This document shows, piece by piece, positions 50,505-59,403 of a DNA stretch of 64,000 nucleotides. A program made the translations under genes and the position numbers. Within the stretch, counting starts at the first letter, position 1. Each line of letters begins with the position of its first letter. Origin of the DNA: JAHEEM01 sp036396795 (GTDB lineage: Bacteria > Pseudomonadota > Gammaproteobacteria > Steroidobacterales > Rariloculaceae); assembly GCA_036396795.1 (NCBI GenBank), contig DASWKF010000134.1, positions 123,479 through 187,478 on the forward strand, given 5' to 3'. The notes below the pieces were generated by a model, which was not told the origin of the DNA, searched no databases, and saw nothing but the letters and a program-made list of their open reading frames with translations.

Positions 50505-51515
50505 CTAAAACGCGACGGACTGCGGCTCGCCTTCCGGCTGCAGCCCCGGGGGCGGCCAATTTTCCAAGCGCATGCCCAGAGTCAGCCCATGCGCCTCCAG
50601 GACCTGCTTGATCTCGGTCAAGGATTTCTTACCGAGATTCGGTGTGCGCAATAGCTCGACTTCAGTACGCTGGACGAGATCGCCGATGTAGTTGATGTTC
50701 TCGGCTTTCAGGCAATTCGCCGATCGCACCGTGAGCTCGAGCTCGTCGACCGCTCGCAGCAGGATCGGGTCGATGTGCGTCTCCGCGGCTCCATAGCCGG
50801 TCTCGTCCTCGCCTTGCAGATCGACAAAAACGTCGAGCTGGTTCTTGAGTATCCCGCCGGCGCGCCGAATCGCCTCCTCCGGATCGATGGTTCCGTCGGT
50901 TTCGATGTCTATGATCAATTTGTCGAGGTCCGTCCGCTGCTCCACTCGGGCGCTTTCGACATTGTAGGTCACTTTGCGAACCGGGCTGAACGACGCGTCG
51001 AGCTGTAGCCGCCCGATCGGGCGCGTCTGCTCGTCGAAGGTGGCTTGCTGCACGGCCGGCTGATAGCCGCGCCCGCGCGCGACCTTCAAGAACGCCCGAA
51101 GCTCACCCGCTTGCGTCAGGTTGGCGATGACATGATCCGGGTTGACGATTTCGATGTCGTGATCGCAAACGATGTCCCCAGCAACTACCGGGCCCGGCCC
51201 CTTTTTGGATAGCGAGAGCTCGGCAACGTCGCGTCCATGCATCTTGATTGCAACGGCCTTGAGGTTCAAAAGAATATCGACGACGTCCTCTTGCACGCCC
51301 TCGATACTCGTGTATTCGTGCAGCACGCCCTCGATCTCGGCTTCCACGATCGCGGCGCCGGGCATCGAGGAGAGGAGCACTCGCCGCAGCGCGTTCCCCA
51401 GCGTATGGCCGAATCCGCGCTCAAAAGGCTCAACCGTGATTTTCGCGTGGTTGGCGCTTAGCGACTGAACCTTGACCGCGCGGGGCCTCAAGAATTCTGT
51501 AGCTGATTCCTGCAT
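50505..51515 (-). CDS. rpoA: RNA polymerase alpha subunit
   Basis: A 336-residue protein. The N-terminal dimerisation domain contains VEPFERGFGHTLGNALRRVLLSSMPGAAI. A linker follows, then the C-terminal DNA- and activator-binding domain with LRTPNLGKKSLTEIKQVLEAHGLTLGMRLENWPP. The alpha-CTD residues in RSANCLKAENINYIGDLVQRTE that contact UP elements and CRP are present, relevant to the class I CRP site at 9276. Confidence 0.98.
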   Translation of the reverse strand: MQESATEFLRPRAVKVQSLSANHAKITVEPFERGFGHTLGNALRRVLLSSMPGAAIVEAEIEGVLHEYTSIEGVQEDVVDILLNLKAVAIKMHGRDVAELSLSKKGPGPVVAGDIVCDHDIEIVNPDHVIANLTQAGELRAFLKVARGRGYQPAVQQATFDEQTRPIGRLQLDASFSPVRKVTYNVESARVEQRTDLDKLIIDIETDGTIDPEEAIRRAGGILKNQLDVFVDLQGEDETGYGAAETHIDPILLRAVDELELTVRSANCLKAENINYIGDLVQRTEVELLRTPNLGKKSLTEIKQVLEAHGLTLGMRLENWPPPGLQPEGEPQSVAF

Positions 51516-51531
51516 TTAGGATTCCTCACTC

Positions 51532-52152
51532 TTATTTCGAATAGAGCTCGACGACAAGGTTCTCATTGATGTCCGGAAGTATTTCGTCTCGCTCGGGCAA
51601 TGCTTTGAGCACCCCCTCCATCTTCTTTTCATTCACCTCGACCCACTCGGGCAAGCCGACCTGCGTGGCAATATCCAGAGCTGCCTTGATCCTGGTCTGC
51701 TCTCTGGCGCGCTCGCGAACGGAGATCCTGTCGCCGGCCTTGAGCTGATAGGACGGCACATTGACGATGTGCTCGTTCACGGTTATCCCTTTGTGGCTGA
51801 CGAGCTGCCGAGCCTCGGCGCGCGTCGACGCAAAACCCATCCGATATACGACGTTGTCGAGGCGCGACTCCAGCATTCTCAACAGGTTTTCACCCGTGGA
51901 GCCTCGCCCCTTGGCGGCTTTCTTGTAGTAAGTCCGGAACTGGCGCTCGAGGACACCATACATTCGCCGCAGTTTCTGCTTCTCGCGCAACTGCAGGCCA
52001 TAGTCGGACAAGCGCGTCCGTCTCTGGCCGTGTCCGCCCGGCGGGATTTCCAGTTTGCATTTGGCTTCGAGGGGCTTGACTCCGCTTTTCAAAAACAGAT
52101 CCGTACCCTCGCGCCGGGAGAGCTTGCATGTTGGGCCTCTGTATCTTGCCAT
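51532..52152 (-). CDS. rpsD: 30S ribosomal protein S4
   Basis: A 206-residue primary 16S-binding protein with an S4 RNA-binding domain (RLDNVVYRMGFASTRAEARQLVSHKGITVNEHIVNVPSY). It lacks the four-cysteine zinc site at the N-terminus (GPTCKLSRREGTDLFLKSG has one Cys). In E. coli S4 represses the alpha operon. Confidence 0.98.
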   Translation of the reverse strand: MARYRGPTCKLSRREGTDLFLKSGVKPLEAKCKLEIPPGGHGQRRTRLSDYGLQLREKQKLRRMYGVLERQFRTYYKKAAKGRGSTGENLLRMLESRLDNVVYRMGFASTRAEARQLVSHKGITVNEHIVNVPSYQLKAGDRISVRERAREQTRIKAALDIATQVGLPEWVEVNEKKMEGVLKALPERDEILPDINENLVVELYSK

Positions 52153-52164
52153 TACTGTTTCCGT

Positions 52165-52551
52165 TTACACTCGTCGACGCTTCGGTGGTCTGCAGCCGTT
52201 GTGAGGAATGGGCGTCACGTCCTCGATCTGAGTAATCCGAAACCCTACCGCGTTCAATGCACGAACCGCGGATTCACGTCCGGGTCCCGGGCCTTTGACG
52301 CGTACTTCCAGATTCTTGATCCCGTAATCCTTGACCGCCGTTCCTGCGCGCTCTGCGGCCACTTGAGCCGCGAACGGTGTGCTCTTGCGCGAGCCCTTGA
52401 ACCCGCAACCGCCTGCGGTCGCCCAGGAGAGCGAATTACCCTGGCGGTCGGTGATCGTAATGATCGTGTTGTTGAATGACGCATGCACGTGCGCCACAGC
52501 GTCCAGAATCTGGCGCTTGACCTTTTTCTTTGGGCGGGGCGGTTGAGCCAT
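52165..52551 (-). CDS. rpsK: 30S ribosomal protein S11
   Basis: A 128-residue platform protein: HVHASFNNTIITITDRQGNSLSWATAGGCGFKGSRKSTPFAAQVAAE and the C-terminal DVTPIPHNGCRPPKRRRV are nearly invariant. It lies between rpsM and rpsD in the alpha operon. Confidence 0.98.
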   Translation of the reverse strand: MAQPPRPKKKVKRQILDAVAHVHASFNNTIITITDRQGNSLSWATAGGCGFKGSRKSTPFAAQVAAERAGTAVKDYGIKNLEVRVKGPGPGRESAVRALNAVGFRITQIEDVTPIPHNGCRPPKRRRV

Positions 52552-52591
52552 ATAATCTCCCTAACGGTATCCGGTGTTCTCGGTCGGTGCG

Positions 52592-52948
52592 TTACTTCCT
52601 GATGGGCCTGCGCGGTCCTTTTCGCGTCCGAGCGTTGGTTCGCGTGCGTTGCCCGCGCAATGGCAATCCGCGACGATGCCTGATGCCGCGGTAAGACCCC
52701 AGGTCCATCAGCCGCTTGATATTCATGGCCGTCTCGCGGCGCAGATCGCCCTCCACGGTGAACTTGGCGATCACATCCCTGAGCTTCGCGACTTCCGGTT
52801 CCGTCAAATCCTTGACTTTGATGCTCGGGTCGATGCCGGCGACCTGACAAGCTATGCGCGCGCGGCTCACGCCGACGCCATAGATGTGCGTCAAGGCTAT
52901 GGCGACGTGCTTGTTGTCGGGGACGTTGATGCCCGCTATGCGTGCCAT
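52592..52948 (-). CDS. rpsM: 30S ribosomal protein S13
   Basis: A 118-residue head protein contacting the P-site tRNA. It begins MARIAGINVPDNKHVAIALTHIYGVG and ends with GLPLRGQRTRTNARTRKGPRRPIRK. It lies 11 bp after rpmJ. Confidence 0.98.
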   Translation of the reverse strand: MARIAGINVPDNKHVAIALTHIYGVGVSRARIACQVAGIDPSIKVKDLTEPEVAKLRDVIAKFTVEGDLRRETAMNIKRLMDLGSYRGIRHRRGLPLRGQRTRTNARTRKGPRRPIRK

Positions 52949-52959
52949 TCCCTACTCCC

Positions 52960-53073
52960 TCAGCCTTGCCGTTGCTTGTGACGCGGGTCGGAGCAAATCA
53001 CTCTCACTACTCTGTTCCTGCGAATGATCTTGCAGTTTCGGCACATCTTTCTCACTGAAGCCCTGACTTTCAT
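52960..53073 (-). CDS. rpmJ: 50S ribosomal protein L36
   Basis: A 37-residue protein beginning MKVRASVRKMCRNCKIIRRN. It is the zinc-binding (C+) form, with CxxC at 11-14, Cys27 and His32. The start ATG at 53073 is 20 bp after the secY stop. Confidence 0.97.
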   Translation of the reverse strand: MKVRASVRKMCRNCKIIRRNRVVRVICSDPRHKQRQG

Positions 53074-53093
53074 CGCTAGCCCTCTTCGATACG

Positions 53094-54431
53094 CTAGACG
53101 TTCTTGCGCCCATAGCCGCGAAGATTCGCCTTCTTCAACAAACCCTCGTACTGGTGGCTCATCATATGAGCCTGCAGTTGTGCCATGAAATCCATGGATA
53201 CGACGACGATGATCAACAAAGACGTGCCGCCGAAATAGAACGGAACGCTGAATCGCAGGATCATGAACTCCGGCAGCAAGCACACGCCCGTGATATAAAT
53301 CGCGCCCCAAAATGTGAGGCGGGTCAATACCTTATCGATATATTCAGCAGTCTGGTGGCCGGGTCTTATCCCGGGAATGAAGGCTCCGGAGCGCTTCAGA
53401 TTGTCCGCCGTATCTCTGGAATTGAATACCAACGCGGTATAGAAAAAGCAGAAGAAGATGATCAACGAAGCGTACAGTAGAATATAGATCGGCTGCCCGG
53501 GCGACAGGCTCGCCGCAAGCCTCTGCAGGCCCGATACCGCCTGGCTGGTGCCGAACCAGCTTGCGATCGTCGCCGGAAAAAGAATCAGGCTCGAGGCGAA
53601 GATCGGAGGTATGACTCCGGACATGTTGATCTTGAAGGGTAAATGCGACGTCTGGCCGGCATAAAGGCGCCTGCCCTGTTGCCGCTTCGCATAGTTGACC
53701 GTTATCCGGCGCTGAGCACGCTCCATGAACACGACGAAGAACGTCACGCCCAACACCAATACTCCAAGCACAAACGGCATCGCCTGATTCATTCCACCAG
53801 TGCTTACGAGCTCGAGCGTGCCGCCGATGGCCGAGGGCAAACCGGAGATGATGCTGGCGAGGATGATCATGGAAATACCGTTGCCGACGCCGCGCTCGGT
53901 AATCTGCTCACCCAGCCACATCAGGAACATGGTTCCCGTCACGAGCGTGATCGCCGCAATCAGCACGAAGTTGCCGCCGGGGTTGATCACTACACCCTGG
54001 TTCTGCAATGCAGTCGCAGCCGCCACGGATTGAAAGCAACACAGCACGACGGTGCCGTAGCGCGTGTACTGAGTAATCTTTCTCCGACCCGATTCCCCTT
54101 CCTTGCGCAGTTGCCCGAGGCTCGGTACGACGTGGGTCGCCATCTGCATGATGATCGACGCGGATATATAGGGCATGATCCCAAGCGCGAAGATGGACAG
54201 CCGCGAAAGCGCGCCGCCCGAGAACATGTTGAACATGCTCAGGATCGTGCCCGACTGCTGCTCGAAAAATTGCTCGAGCGCGACAGGATTGATCCCCGGC
54301 ACGGGTATGAAGGTGCCGATTCGATAGACCACGAGCGCGCCGATCAAGAAGAACAACCGTTGCCGCAACTCGGAGAATCGCGTCGCCTCGCCGAGCAGGG
54401 CCGCTGGATTGGTGGTACCGGTCTTAGCCAT
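53094..54431 (-). CDS. secY: Preprotein translocase subunit SecY
   Basis: Ten-helix channel of the Sec translocon, 445 residues. Recognisable parts are FLIGALVVYRIGTFIPVPGI (helix 1), the plug region MFNMFSGGALSRLSIFALGIMPYISASIIMQ, the cytoplasmic loop VNYAKRQQGRRLYAGQTSHLPFKINMSGVIPPIFASSLILFPA, and the C-terminal SHQYEGLLKKANLRGYGRKN. It lies at the end of the spc operon between rplO and rpmJ. Confidence 0.98.
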   Translation of the reverse strand: MAKTGTTNPAALLGEATRFSELRQRLFFLIGALVVYRIGTFIPVPGINPVALEQFFEQQSGTILSMFNMFSGGALSRLSIFALGIMPYISASIIMQMATHVVPSLGQLRKEGESGRRKITQYTRYGTVVLCCFQSVAAATALQNQGVVINPGGNFVLIAAITLVTGTMFLMWLGEQITERGVGNGISMIILASIISGLPSAIGGTLELVSTGGMNQAMPFVLGVLVLGVTFFVVFMERAQRRITVNYAKRQQGRRLYAGQTSHLPFKINMSGVIPPIFASSLILFPATIASWFGTSQAVSGLQRLAASLSPGQPIYILLYASLIIFFCFFYTALVFNSRDTADNLKRSGAFIPGIRPGHQTAEYIDKVLTRLTFWGAIYITGVCLLPEFMILRFSVPFYFGGTSLLIIVVVSMDFMAQLQAHMMSHQYEGLLKKANLRGYGRKNV

Positions 54432-54439
54432 CGCGCGAT

Positions 54440-54871
54440 CTACTCGATGCTGCCGCCGGCGGCCTCGATGGCTCGCCGCGCTCCCGCGGTCACTTGCAGG
54501 CCCACGATTTTCACCGCGCGTTGGAGAGATCCGGAGGCGATGATTTTCGCCCGCTCCGCCCGCTTGGGCACCAATCCAGCGCCCTTCAGCGCGGCGAGAT
54601 CGATGGTCTCTGCCGGCAGCGACGCGAGCTCGTGTAGCCGCACTTCGGCACGCAGCTTGGCGCTCAGGGAATGAAAGCCGATCTTGGGCAAGCGACGCTG
54701 CAAGGGCATCTGACCGCCCTCGAAGCCGACTTTGTGGAAGCCTCCCGCGCGCGCGTGTTGCCCTTTCACGCCGCGGCCGGCCGTCTTGCCTCCGCCCGCG
54801 GCGATGCCGCGCCCGAGACGCTTCCCGGCTTTCCTCGAGCCTGCGCGGGGCCGGAGTGTGTTGAGCCGCAT
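54440..54871 (-). CDS. rplO: 50S ribosomal protein L15
   Basis: A 143-residue protein with the glycine-rich N-terminal arm (GSRKAGKRLGRGIAAGGGKTAGRGVKGQHARAGG) that threads into 23S rRNA and a globular C-terminus. The ATG overlaps the rpmD stop by one base. Confidence 0.98.
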   Translation of the reverse strand: MRLNTLRPRAGSRKAGKRLGRGIAAGGGKTAGRGVKGQHARAGGFHKVGFEGGQMPLQRRLPKIGFHSLSAKLRAEVRLHELASLPAETIDLAALKGAGLVPKRAERAKIIASGSLQRAVKIVGLQVTAGARRAIEAAGGSIE

Positions 54872-55062
54872 CAGGCTTCCTCCACCTTCAACATATAGGA
54901 GATCTTGGAGATCATGCCCCTATTCTCCGGCGTATCGATCACGTTCACGCTGTGATGCAATCGCCGCAGACCGAGCCCCGCCGCACATTCGGCATGGCCG
55001 GGCTTGCGGCCGTGCTTGCTCTTCACGAGCGTGATCCTGAGCTGTTTGTTCTGCTGGTCCAT
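54871..55062 (-). CDS. rpmD: 50S ribosomal protein L30
   Basis: A 63-residue protein with LRITLVKSKHGRKPGHAECAAGLGLRRLHHSVNVIDTPENRGMI, the standard L30 core. It has the short bacterial length. Confidence 0.97.
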   Translation of the reverse strand: MDQQNKQLRITLVKSKHGRKPGHAECAAGLGLRRLHHSVNVIDTPENRGMISKISYMLKVEEA

Positions 55063-55070
55063 CTGCAGTC

Positions 55071-55559
55071 CTATCCCAAGATTTCCTCTACGGTCTTACC
55101 GCGCTTCGCCGCGATCTGATCGGGCGAGCGCATGTTCGTCAACGCCTTGATCGTCGCACGGACGACGTTGATCGGATTTCTCGAACCGTAGCTCTTTGCC
55201 AAGACATTGCGCACGCCGGCGCATTCGAATACGGCGCGCATCGCCCCGCCGGCGATGATTCCGGTGCCTTCGGAGGCCGGCTGCATGAACACGCGCGTCG
55301 CTCCGTGGCTTCCATTCAACTCGTAATGCAGCGTGTCGTTCTTCAAATTTATGGTGCGGAGATTCTTCCTCGCCGCCTGCATGGCTTTCTGAATCGCGAG
55401 CGGCAACTCGCGCGCCTTGCCGTAGCCGTAGCCGATTCGGCCGCCGCCGTCGCCCACGACGGTCAGCGCCGTAAAGCCGAATTGCCGGCCGCCCTTGACG
55501 ACCTTGGCGACCCGATTGACGGCGACGAGCTTTTCCTGAAGTTCTTCCGATTTAGACAT
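55071..55559 (-). CDS. rpsE: 30S ribosomal protein S5
   Basis: A 162-residue protein. The double-stranded RNA-binding part contains VNRVAKVVKGGRQFGFTALTVVGDGGGRIGYGYGKARELPLAIQKA, and the C-terminal half MQPASEGTGIIAGGAMRAVFECAGV. It sits at the tRNA entry side and affects decoding fidelity. Confidence 0.98.
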   Translation of the reverse strand: MSKSEELQEKLVAVNRVAKVVKGGRQFGFTALTVVGDGGGRIGYGYGKARELPLAIQKAMQAARKNLRTINLKNDTLHYELNGSHGATRVFMQPASEGTGIIAGGAMRAVFECAGVRNVLAKSYGSRNPINVVRATIKALTNMRSPDQIAAKRGKTVEEILG

Positions 55560-55572
55560 GCTTCATTCCAAC

Positions 55573-55926
55573 CTAAAGTGTCAGTCCCGCCTCTCTGGCC
55601 GCATCGGCAAGCGCTTGAACGCGGCCGTGATAGTTAAAGCCGGAGCGGTCGAACGCAACCTGGTTGATCCCGGCGGCCAATGCGCGTGCCGCGATCAGCC
55701 TACCGACGGCCGCCGCGGCCGTTTTGTTGCTGGTCGATTCGAGCGATTCACGCAGCTCCTTTGTCAGAGTAGAGGCGCTCACTATCACGCGATCGTCCTT
55801 AGAAGCGATGACCTGCGCGTAGATGTGTCTCGGCGTGCGATGGACGCAGAGGCGCGTGGCCCCGAGCAGCTTGATCTTTGCCCGAGTACGCTTTGCCCGG
55901 CGCAGCCGTCTTTGCTTCTTGTCCAT
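55573..55926 (-). CDS. rplR: 50S ribosomal protein L18
   Basis: A 117-residue 5S rRNA-binding protein: MDKKQRRLRRAKRTRAKIKL basic arm, RLCVHRTPRHIYAQVI and AFDRSGFNYHGRVQALADAAREAGL. Confidence 0.98.
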   Translation of the reverse strand: MDKKQRRLRRAKRTRAKIKLLGATRLCVHRTPRHIYAQVIASKDDRVIVSASTLTKELRESLESTSNKTAAAAVGRLIAARALAAGINQVAFDRSGFNYHGRVQALADAAREAGLTL

Positions 55927-55937
55927 CGATGCTCTTA

Positions 55938-56471
55938 CTACTTCTTCTTCGCTTCCTTCAGGACGATCCGCTCGTTCGCATAACGGACGCCTTTGCCCTT
56001 GTACGGCTCCGGCGGGCGGAAGGCCCGCAGCTCGGCCGCGACCTGACCGACGCTCTGCTTGTCGGATCCTTTGATGACGATCTCCGTTTGACTCGGCGTC
56101 TCCACCGTAACGCCTTCGGGGATGTCGTAGGCGATCGGGTGCGAGAATCCGAGAGTCAGATTGAGACGCCGTCCCTGCGCCTGCGCTCGATAGCCGACAC
56201 CTACGAGCTCCAGCTTGCGCTCGAATCCGGCGCTGACCCCTTTGACCATGTTGTTGATCAAAGCCCGTGTCGTGCCGGCCATCGCCCGGGAAAAGCGGCT
56301 GCCGGAGCGGGCGCGCACCGAGATCGCCGCGCCGTCGCTCGACACCTCCACTTCGGTGTTGCAGACCAGCGACAGCGCTCCCTTGGGCCCCTTTATAGTC
56401 AGATCACGGCCCTTGAGATCGATCTCGACCCCTTTCTGAAGCGGCACCGGACGTTTTGCAACTCTAGACAT
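55938..56471 (-). CDS. rplF: 50S ribosomal protein L6
   Basis: A 177-residue protein of two similar domains: MSRVAKRPVPLQKGVEIDLKGRDLTIKGPKG and, at the end, FRPPEPYKGKGVRYANERIVLKEAKKK. It lies near the factor-binding site of the large subunit. Confidence 0.98.
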   Translation of the reverse strand: MSRVAKRPVPLQKGVEIDLKGRDLTIKGPKGALSLVCNTEVEVSSDGAAISVRARSGSRFSRAMAGTTRALINNMVKGVSAGFERKLELVGVGYRAQAQGRRLNLTLGFSHPIAYDIPEGVTVETPSQTEIVIKGSDKQSVGQVAAELRAFRPPEPYKGKGVRYANERIVLKEAKKK

Positions 56472-56492
56472 CTCTCAAAACTCGACCTGGAT

Positions 56493-56888
56493 TCAGCAAA
56501 CTAGACAGAGGACCTCGCCGCCGTGCCCCTGCGCACGCGCCTGGCGGTCCGTCATGACACCTTTGGACGTCGAGACGATTGCAACGCCGAGCCCGCCTTG
56601 AACCTTGGGTAGCCGGCCGGAGCGCGAATAAAAGCGCAAGCCCGGGCGGCTCGTTCTCTCGAGCCGCTCGATGACGGGCCTTCCATGATGGTACTTGAGC
56701 GTGATCGTCATGGTCCGCTTGACGCCGGAGTCCTCCGTCGCCACGCCCGCGAGATACCCTTCAGCCTCGAGAACCTTGGCGATCGCGAGCTTGGCCGTCG
56801 ATGCCGGCATCGTCACCGAGACCTTTCGCGCCTTTTGCCCATTGCGAATGCGCGTCAACATGTCGGAGATCGGATCAGTCATGCTCAT
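56493..56888 (-). CDS. rpsH: 30S ribosomal protein S8
   Basis: A 131-residue protein: MTDPISDMLTRIRNGQKARK and the C-terminal GLRFYSRSGRLPKVQGGLGVAIVSTSKGVMTDRQARAQGHGGEVLC. In E. coli S8 represses the spc operon at rplE. The ATG at 56888 and another two codons later are both possible starts. Confidence 0.97.
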   Translation of the reverse strand: MSMTDPISDMLTRIRNGQKARKVSVTMPASTAKLAIAKVLEAEGYLAGVATEDSGVKRTMTITLKYHHGRPVIERLERTSRPGLRFYSRSGRLPKVQGGLGVAIVSTSKGVMTDRQARAQGHGGEVLCLVC

Positions 56889-56904
56889 GGTTCAACCCTG
56901 CCGC

Positions 56905-57210
56905 TCACCAGCTCGCCTTCGTCATGCCCGGAATATCGCCCCGCATCGTGGCCTCGCGCAGCTTGTTGCGTCCAAGCCCGAACTTGCGGTAATACCCATG
57001 CGGACGGCCCGTGATCGCACAACGGTTCCTGAGCCTAACGGGGCTCGCATCCCGAGGAAGCGCTTGTAGGCGCGTCTGCGCCAGCATCTTCTCCTCATCG
57101 GCAGCGTTCGCATCACGAATGATCTTTCGATATTCCGCCCGTTTCTTCGCATAGCGCTTCACCAGCGCGGCGCGTTTAACTTGTCGCATGAGCATCGATT
57201 TCTTCGCCAT
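56905..57210 (-). CDS. rpsN: 30S ribosomal protein S14 (zinc-free form)
   Basis: A 101-residue long form: MAKKSMLMRQVKRAALVKRYAKKR, then LPRDASPVRLRNRCAITGRPHGYYRKFGLGRNKLRE. Only one cysteine is present in the region where the short form has CxxC...CxxC, so no zinc site. Confidence 0.98.
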   Translation of the reverse strand: MAKKSMLMRQVKRAALVKRYAKKRAEYRKIIRDANAADEEKMLAQTRLQALPRDASPVRLRNRCAITGRPHGYYRKFGLGRNKLREATMRGDIPGMTKASW

Positions 57211-57224
57211 CAGTCAATACCTCT

Positions 57225-57764
57225 TCAGCCGCGCAACGGGAAGCTGAACGCCTCCAGCAGTGCGCGCCCTTCCTCATCGTTTCTCGCCGTGGTCGTGATC
57301 GCAATGTCCAGCCCCCGAATCGCGTCGACTTTGTCGTAGTCGATCTCGGGAAAGATGATTTGCTCTCTGACTCCAAGGTTGTAATTGCCCCGGCCGTCGA
57401 ACGCCCGCGCGCTCAATCCCCTGAAATCGCGCACGCGTGGCAGCGCTATGCTGATCAGCCGGTCCAGAAACTCGTACATCCGCTCGCTGCGAAGCGTAAC
57501 CTTGCAGCCGATCGGGACCCCCTCCCTCACTTTGAACGTCGCCACGGATAACCGCGCATTGCAGGGTATGGGCTGTTGCCCGGAAATGCGCTTGAGATCG
57601 TCCATCGCGTGATCGAGAACCTTGCGGTCGGCCAGCGCCTCGCCCACGCCCATGTTCAGCGTGACCTTGGAAATGCGCGGCACGGCCATGATGTTCGTGA
57701 GCTTGAGCCGTTCCATCAACTGTGGAACGGCCTTGGTGCGGTATAACTCTTGTAAGCGGCTCAT
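57225..57764 (-). CDS. rplE: 50S ribosomal protein L5
   Basis: A 179-residue 5S rRNA-binding protein: MSRLQELYRTKAVPQLMERL, KVTLNMGVGEALADRKVLDHAMDDLKRISGQQPI, RDFRGLSARAFDGRGNYNLGVREQIIFPEIDYD. It starts 1 bp after the rplX stop. Confidence 0.98.
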   Translation of the reverse strand: MSRLQELYRTKAVPQLMERLKLTNIMAVPRISKVTLNMGVGEALADRKVLDHAMDDLKRISGQQPIPCNARLSVATFKVREGVPIGCKVTLRSERMYEFLDRLISIALPRVRDFRGLSARAFDGRGNYNLGVREQIIFPEIDYDKVDAIRGLDIAITTTARNDEEGRALLEAFSFPLRG

Positions 57765-57765
57765 C

Positions 57766-58083
57766 CTAGCTGTCCAATACTTCGCCGTTCGACTTGAAAT
57801 ACCTGACCTTGCGCCCGTCCTCCAGGCGTCGGAAACCGACCCGATCGCCTCTGTCGGATGTCGAGTTGTAGATCATCACGTTGGAAGCGTCGACCGGCAT
57901 TTCTTTCTCGACGATTCCGCCGGGAACGCCCGCGCTCGGGTTGGGACGCTGGTGCTTCTTCACGACATTGACGTTCTCGACCAATACCCGATCGTCGGCA
58001 TAGACCCTGAGCACGGTGCCGCGGCGCCCCTTGTCCTTGCCGGCAACGATCACGACTTCATCGCCTTTTCTGATCCGTCTCAT
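57766..58083 (-). CDS. rplX: 50S ribosomal protein L24
   Basis: A 105-residue KOW-domain protein: RRIRKGDEVVIVAGKDKGRRGTVLRV, then VNVVKKHQRPNPSAGVPGGIVEKEMPVDASNVMIYN. It initiates large-subunit assembly. Confidence 0.98.
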   Translation of the reverse strand: MRRIRKGDEVVIVAGKDKGRRGTVLRVYADDRVLVENVNVVKKHQRPNPSAGVPGGIVEKEMPVDASNVMIYNSTSDRGDRVGFRRLEDGRKVRYFKSNGEVLDS

Positions 58084-58091
58084 CGTGGGTC

Positions 58092-58460
58092 CTACAGCAC
58101 TTCCGGCGCGAGAGAAATGATCTTCATGAACTGGCTGGTGCGCAGTTCCCGCGTCACCGGCCCGAATATGCGCGTTCCGATCGGCTCGAGCCTCGCGTTC
58201 AACAATACGGCGGCATTGCTGTCGAACCGAATCGCCGAGCCGTCGGGTCGCCGCACACCGTGACTCGTGCGAACGACCACGGCGTGATAGACCTCACCCT
58301 TCTTGACGCGACCGCGCGGAATCGCATCCTTGATCGTCACCTTTATGACGTCGCCTATCCTGGCATAGCGGCGCTTCGACCCGCCGAGCACCTTGATACA
58401 CATGAGCCGGCGGGCACCACTATTGTCCGCCGCGCTTAGCACCGTTTGCGTCTGAATCAC
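58092..58460 (-). CDS. rplN: 50S ribosomal protein L14
   Basis: A 122-residue protein starting at the GTG at 58460 (read IQTQTVLSAADNSGARRLMCIKVLGGSKRRYARIGD), which gives the exact family length. Longer in-frame starts would overlap rpsQ. It is the binding partner of RsfS, whose gene is at 27184. Confidence 0.97.
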   Translation of the reverse strand: MIQTQTVLSAADNSGARRLMCIKVLGGSKRRYARIGDVIKVTIKDAIPRGRVKKGEVYHAVVVRTSHGVRRPDGSAIRFDSNAAVLLNARLEPIGTRIFGPVTRELRTSQFMKIISLAPEVL

Positions 58461-58470
58461 TGCTGCGTCC

Positions 58471-58770
58471 TCACTCAACGACATCCGCGGTTTCAATGAT
58501 CTCGACGACACGCCATGCCTTGCGTTTAGACAACGGCCGGCACTCAACGATGGCCACCGTATCACCCTGTTTGCAAGCGTTGTCCTGATCGTGAGCGAGC
58601 ACCTTCGTAGTGCGGCGGACGAACTTTCCATATACGGGATGCCGCTCCAGCCGCTCTATGACCACCGAAACGCTCTTATTCATCTTGTTGCTGACGACAC
58701 GACCGACGACGAACCGCGCCTTCGCGCCCGCCACCGGATCCTTCGCGCCATCACTTGTGCTGCTGCTCAT
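58471..58770 (-). CDS. rpsQ: 30S ribosomal protein S17
   Basis: A 99-residue OB-fold protein with VVSNKMNKSVSVVIERLERHPVYGKFVRRTTKVLAHDQDNACKQGDTVAIVECRPLSKRKAWRVVEI. It has an N-terminal extension of about 15 residues over E. coli S17. The ATG overlaps the rpmC stop (ATGA). Confidence 0.97.
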   Translation of the reverse strand: MSSSTSDGAKDPVAGAKARFVVGRVVSNKMNKSVSVVIERLERHPVYGKFVRRTTKVLAHDQDNACKQGDTVAIVECRPLSKRKAWRVVEIIETADVVE

Positions 58771-58979
58771 TTCGCTCGTTCCGTCACGTCGCTGTTGAAG
58801 CGCTCTCGCAGAATCGTCTTGATCCTGGCGATGTCCTTTCGAACTTTGCAGGGCTGGTCCGCCCTCGCGGCCTGTCCGGTGGCCGCCTGCATCCGCAGAT
58901 TGAATTGCTCACGCCGAAGCTTGAGGAGCTCGTCCTGGAGCTCGCCATTCGGCATGCCTCTGAGAGCCTTGATCTTCAT
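58767..58979 (-). CDS. rpmC: 50S ribosomal protein L29
   Basis: A 70-residue helical protein at the exit tunnel: LQDELLKLRREQFNLRMQAATGQ and VRKDIARIKTILRER. The ATG overlaps the rplP stop by one base. Confidence 0.97.
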   Translation of the reverse strand: MKIKALRGMPNGELQDELLKLRREQFNLRMQAATGQAARADQPCKVRKDIARIKTILRERFNSDVTERAK

Positions 58980-59392
58980 TACGCCACCCGCCTCGAGACG
59001 AAGCTCGTTGCAATTGGCAGCTTCGCTGCCGCGCGTTTGAAGGCTTGCCTTGCGGTTTCCTCATTCACGCCGGACATCTCATAGAGAACGCACCCGGGCT
59101 GCACGAGAGCCACCCAATATTCCACGTTCCCCTTGCCCTTTCCTTGGCGAACCTCAAGCGGTTTCTTGGTCACGGGCTTGTCGGGAAACACACGGATCCA
59201 GATCTTCCCGCCGCGCTTGACGTGCCGCGTCATCGCGCGCCTGGCCGCCTCGATCTGGCGCGCCGTCAATCGGCCTCGATCCGCGGCCTTCAGACCGTAT
59301 TCTCCGAAACTGATCTCGTTGCCTCGCTGGGCGAGGCCTCGATTTCGGCCCTTGTGCTGCTTTCGGAACTTGGTGCGTTTCGGCTGTAACAT
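58979..59392 (-). CDS. rplP: 50S ribosomal protein L16
   Basis: A 137-residue protein: MLQPKRTKFRKQHKGRNRGLAQRGNEISFGEYGLKA, GKIWIRVFPDKPVTKKPLEVRQGKGKGNVEYWVALVQPGCVLYEMSGV. It helps position tRNA in the A site. Confidence 0.98.
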   Translation of the reverse strand: MLQPKRTKFRKQHKGRNRGLAQRGNEISFGEYGLKAADRGRLTARQIEAARRAMTRHVKRGGKIWIRVFPDKPVTKKPLEVRQGKGKGNVEYWVALVQPGCVLYEMSGVNEETARQAFKRAAAKLPIATSFVSRRVA

Positions 59393-59403
59393 GTCGCTGG
59401 ACC